From Toxoplasma gondii ME49 (Eukaryota > Apicomplexa > Conoidasida > Eucoccidiorida > Sarcocystidae): 64,000 nucleotides of DNA. A model generated the notes under the pieces. It searched no databases. It was given only the letters and a program-made list of their open reading frames with translations, and was not told where the DNA came from. Position numbers and translations under genes: made by a program. The stretch's first letter is position 1; every line of letters begins with the position of its first letter. Shown here piece by piece: positions 63,701-64,000 of the stretch. The stretch spans positions 1,760,458 through 1,824,457 of the forward strand of contig NC_031476.1 of assembly GCF_000006565.2 (NCBI RefSeq). The letters run 5' to 3'.

Positions 63701-64000
63701 GTCCCCACACACTGGCACGTTCCTCGGAAACTGGAGTCGAGTGAGGGAATGAAGCCATACGTTCGCCGCTGCGATTGTCTTTCGGGAGGTGGGGGACAGG
63801 CTCTTGCGGAAGGAGTGGAGGCAGAAGAGGGGGTAACACGAGGTCACCCAACGGGGTGCAGTCCAGAGGCAGTTCAAAAGCTGGAAACATGACCTTCACG
63901 AGACCCAGTCCGCGAGCTTGTTTCATCATCCTCAAAAGTTGCAGCTGTTGCTCGTGTCTATGGCGCACATCGGAAGCACCCGCGAGACAGGCTTCCACAT
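48765..64000 (-). CDS. VPS13: Giant VPS13-like (chorein family) lipid-transfer protein, C-terminal part
   Basis: VPS13 proteins are rod-like bridges that move lipids between membranes at contact sites. Six exons lie here: 64000-53662 (frame open at the right edge, so more than 10.3 kb), 53464-53322, 53032-52350, 51981-51220, 51047-49927 and 49482-48765; every junction matches in phase. They encode about 4,590 residues. Beta-rich blocks typical of the VAB/SHR-BD region include GVWSLTVGSCVQIQNSCSM and YVVKIEPMLTIKNTLPFHIS (about 58500-57800), IVSFINRYEFVSQLPFPVLV (55460) and CPQFQICNLTRYCLAYLPGE (55000). The C-terminal segment has Gly-rich amphipathic repeats: FAMGFIRGCGALVGQTVKGA, GVLDAFWKGFNGFLLDTFWR followed by PWVGIATEPIASV, then SPVFGILNFLTSVTEGF. 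It ends in a Gly/Ser/Arg tail with no clear PH domain. The N-terminal chorein domain would lie right of the window. Long Gly/Ser/Ala-rich linkers separate the conserved blocks. Confidence 0.82.

Overview
The window is nuclear DNA of a coccidian apicomplexan, most likely Toxoplasma or a close relative such as Neospora or Hammondia. The evidence is many GT-AG introns of about 170-800 bases, very long exons with Ser/Gly/Ala-rich low-complexity coding, GC-rich exons beside poorer intergenic DNA, (TA)n tracts in introns, and gene content: a PP2C phosphatase with insertions, a CDC50 flippase subunit with a long N-terminal extension, and a giant VPS13-like protein. There are no bacterial operons, Shine-Dalgarno sites, CRISPR arrays or insertion sequences. 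Assignments come from reading motifs and splice sites by eye; nothing was searched.

Layout. 1-2750 (+): C-terminal part of a PP2C phosphatase gene cut by the left edge. 5147-9428 (-): an unrecognised acidic, probably secretory, single-pass membrane protein. 9429-12759: no supported gene. 12760-15737 (+): a small coiled-coil gene with two 30-base exons. 15738-19280: uncertain exon candidates and the upstream region of CDC50. 19281-21392 (+): a CDC50/LEM3 protein in one exon. 21393-24866: convergent intergenic DNA. 24867-36308 (-): a gene of about 17 exons for a membrane-bound J-domain protein with thioredoxin-like segments. 36309-41132: divergent intergenic DNA. 41133-46184 (+): an eight-exon gene for a P1/DmpA-type (family S58) peptidase. 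46185-48764: intergenic, with a tRNA-Pro(CGG) at 47377-47447 (-). 48765-64000 (-): the C-terminal six exons of a giant VPS13-like lipid-transfer protein, cut by the right edge.

The exon models of the S58 peptidase and VPS13-like genes join with matching phases at every junction. The J-protein model does so at every junction except exon 1 to 2. No shared pathway is evident, but several products point to membranes: CDC50 (flippase or guanylate-cyclase partner), VPS13 (bulk lipid transfer), the J-protein (probably ER) and the unknown secretory protein. The most novel-looking items are the J-protein, whose thioredoxin-like segment has no CxxC while its J domain has one, the S58 peptidase with its altered catalytic-region motif, and the micro-exon coiled-coil gene.
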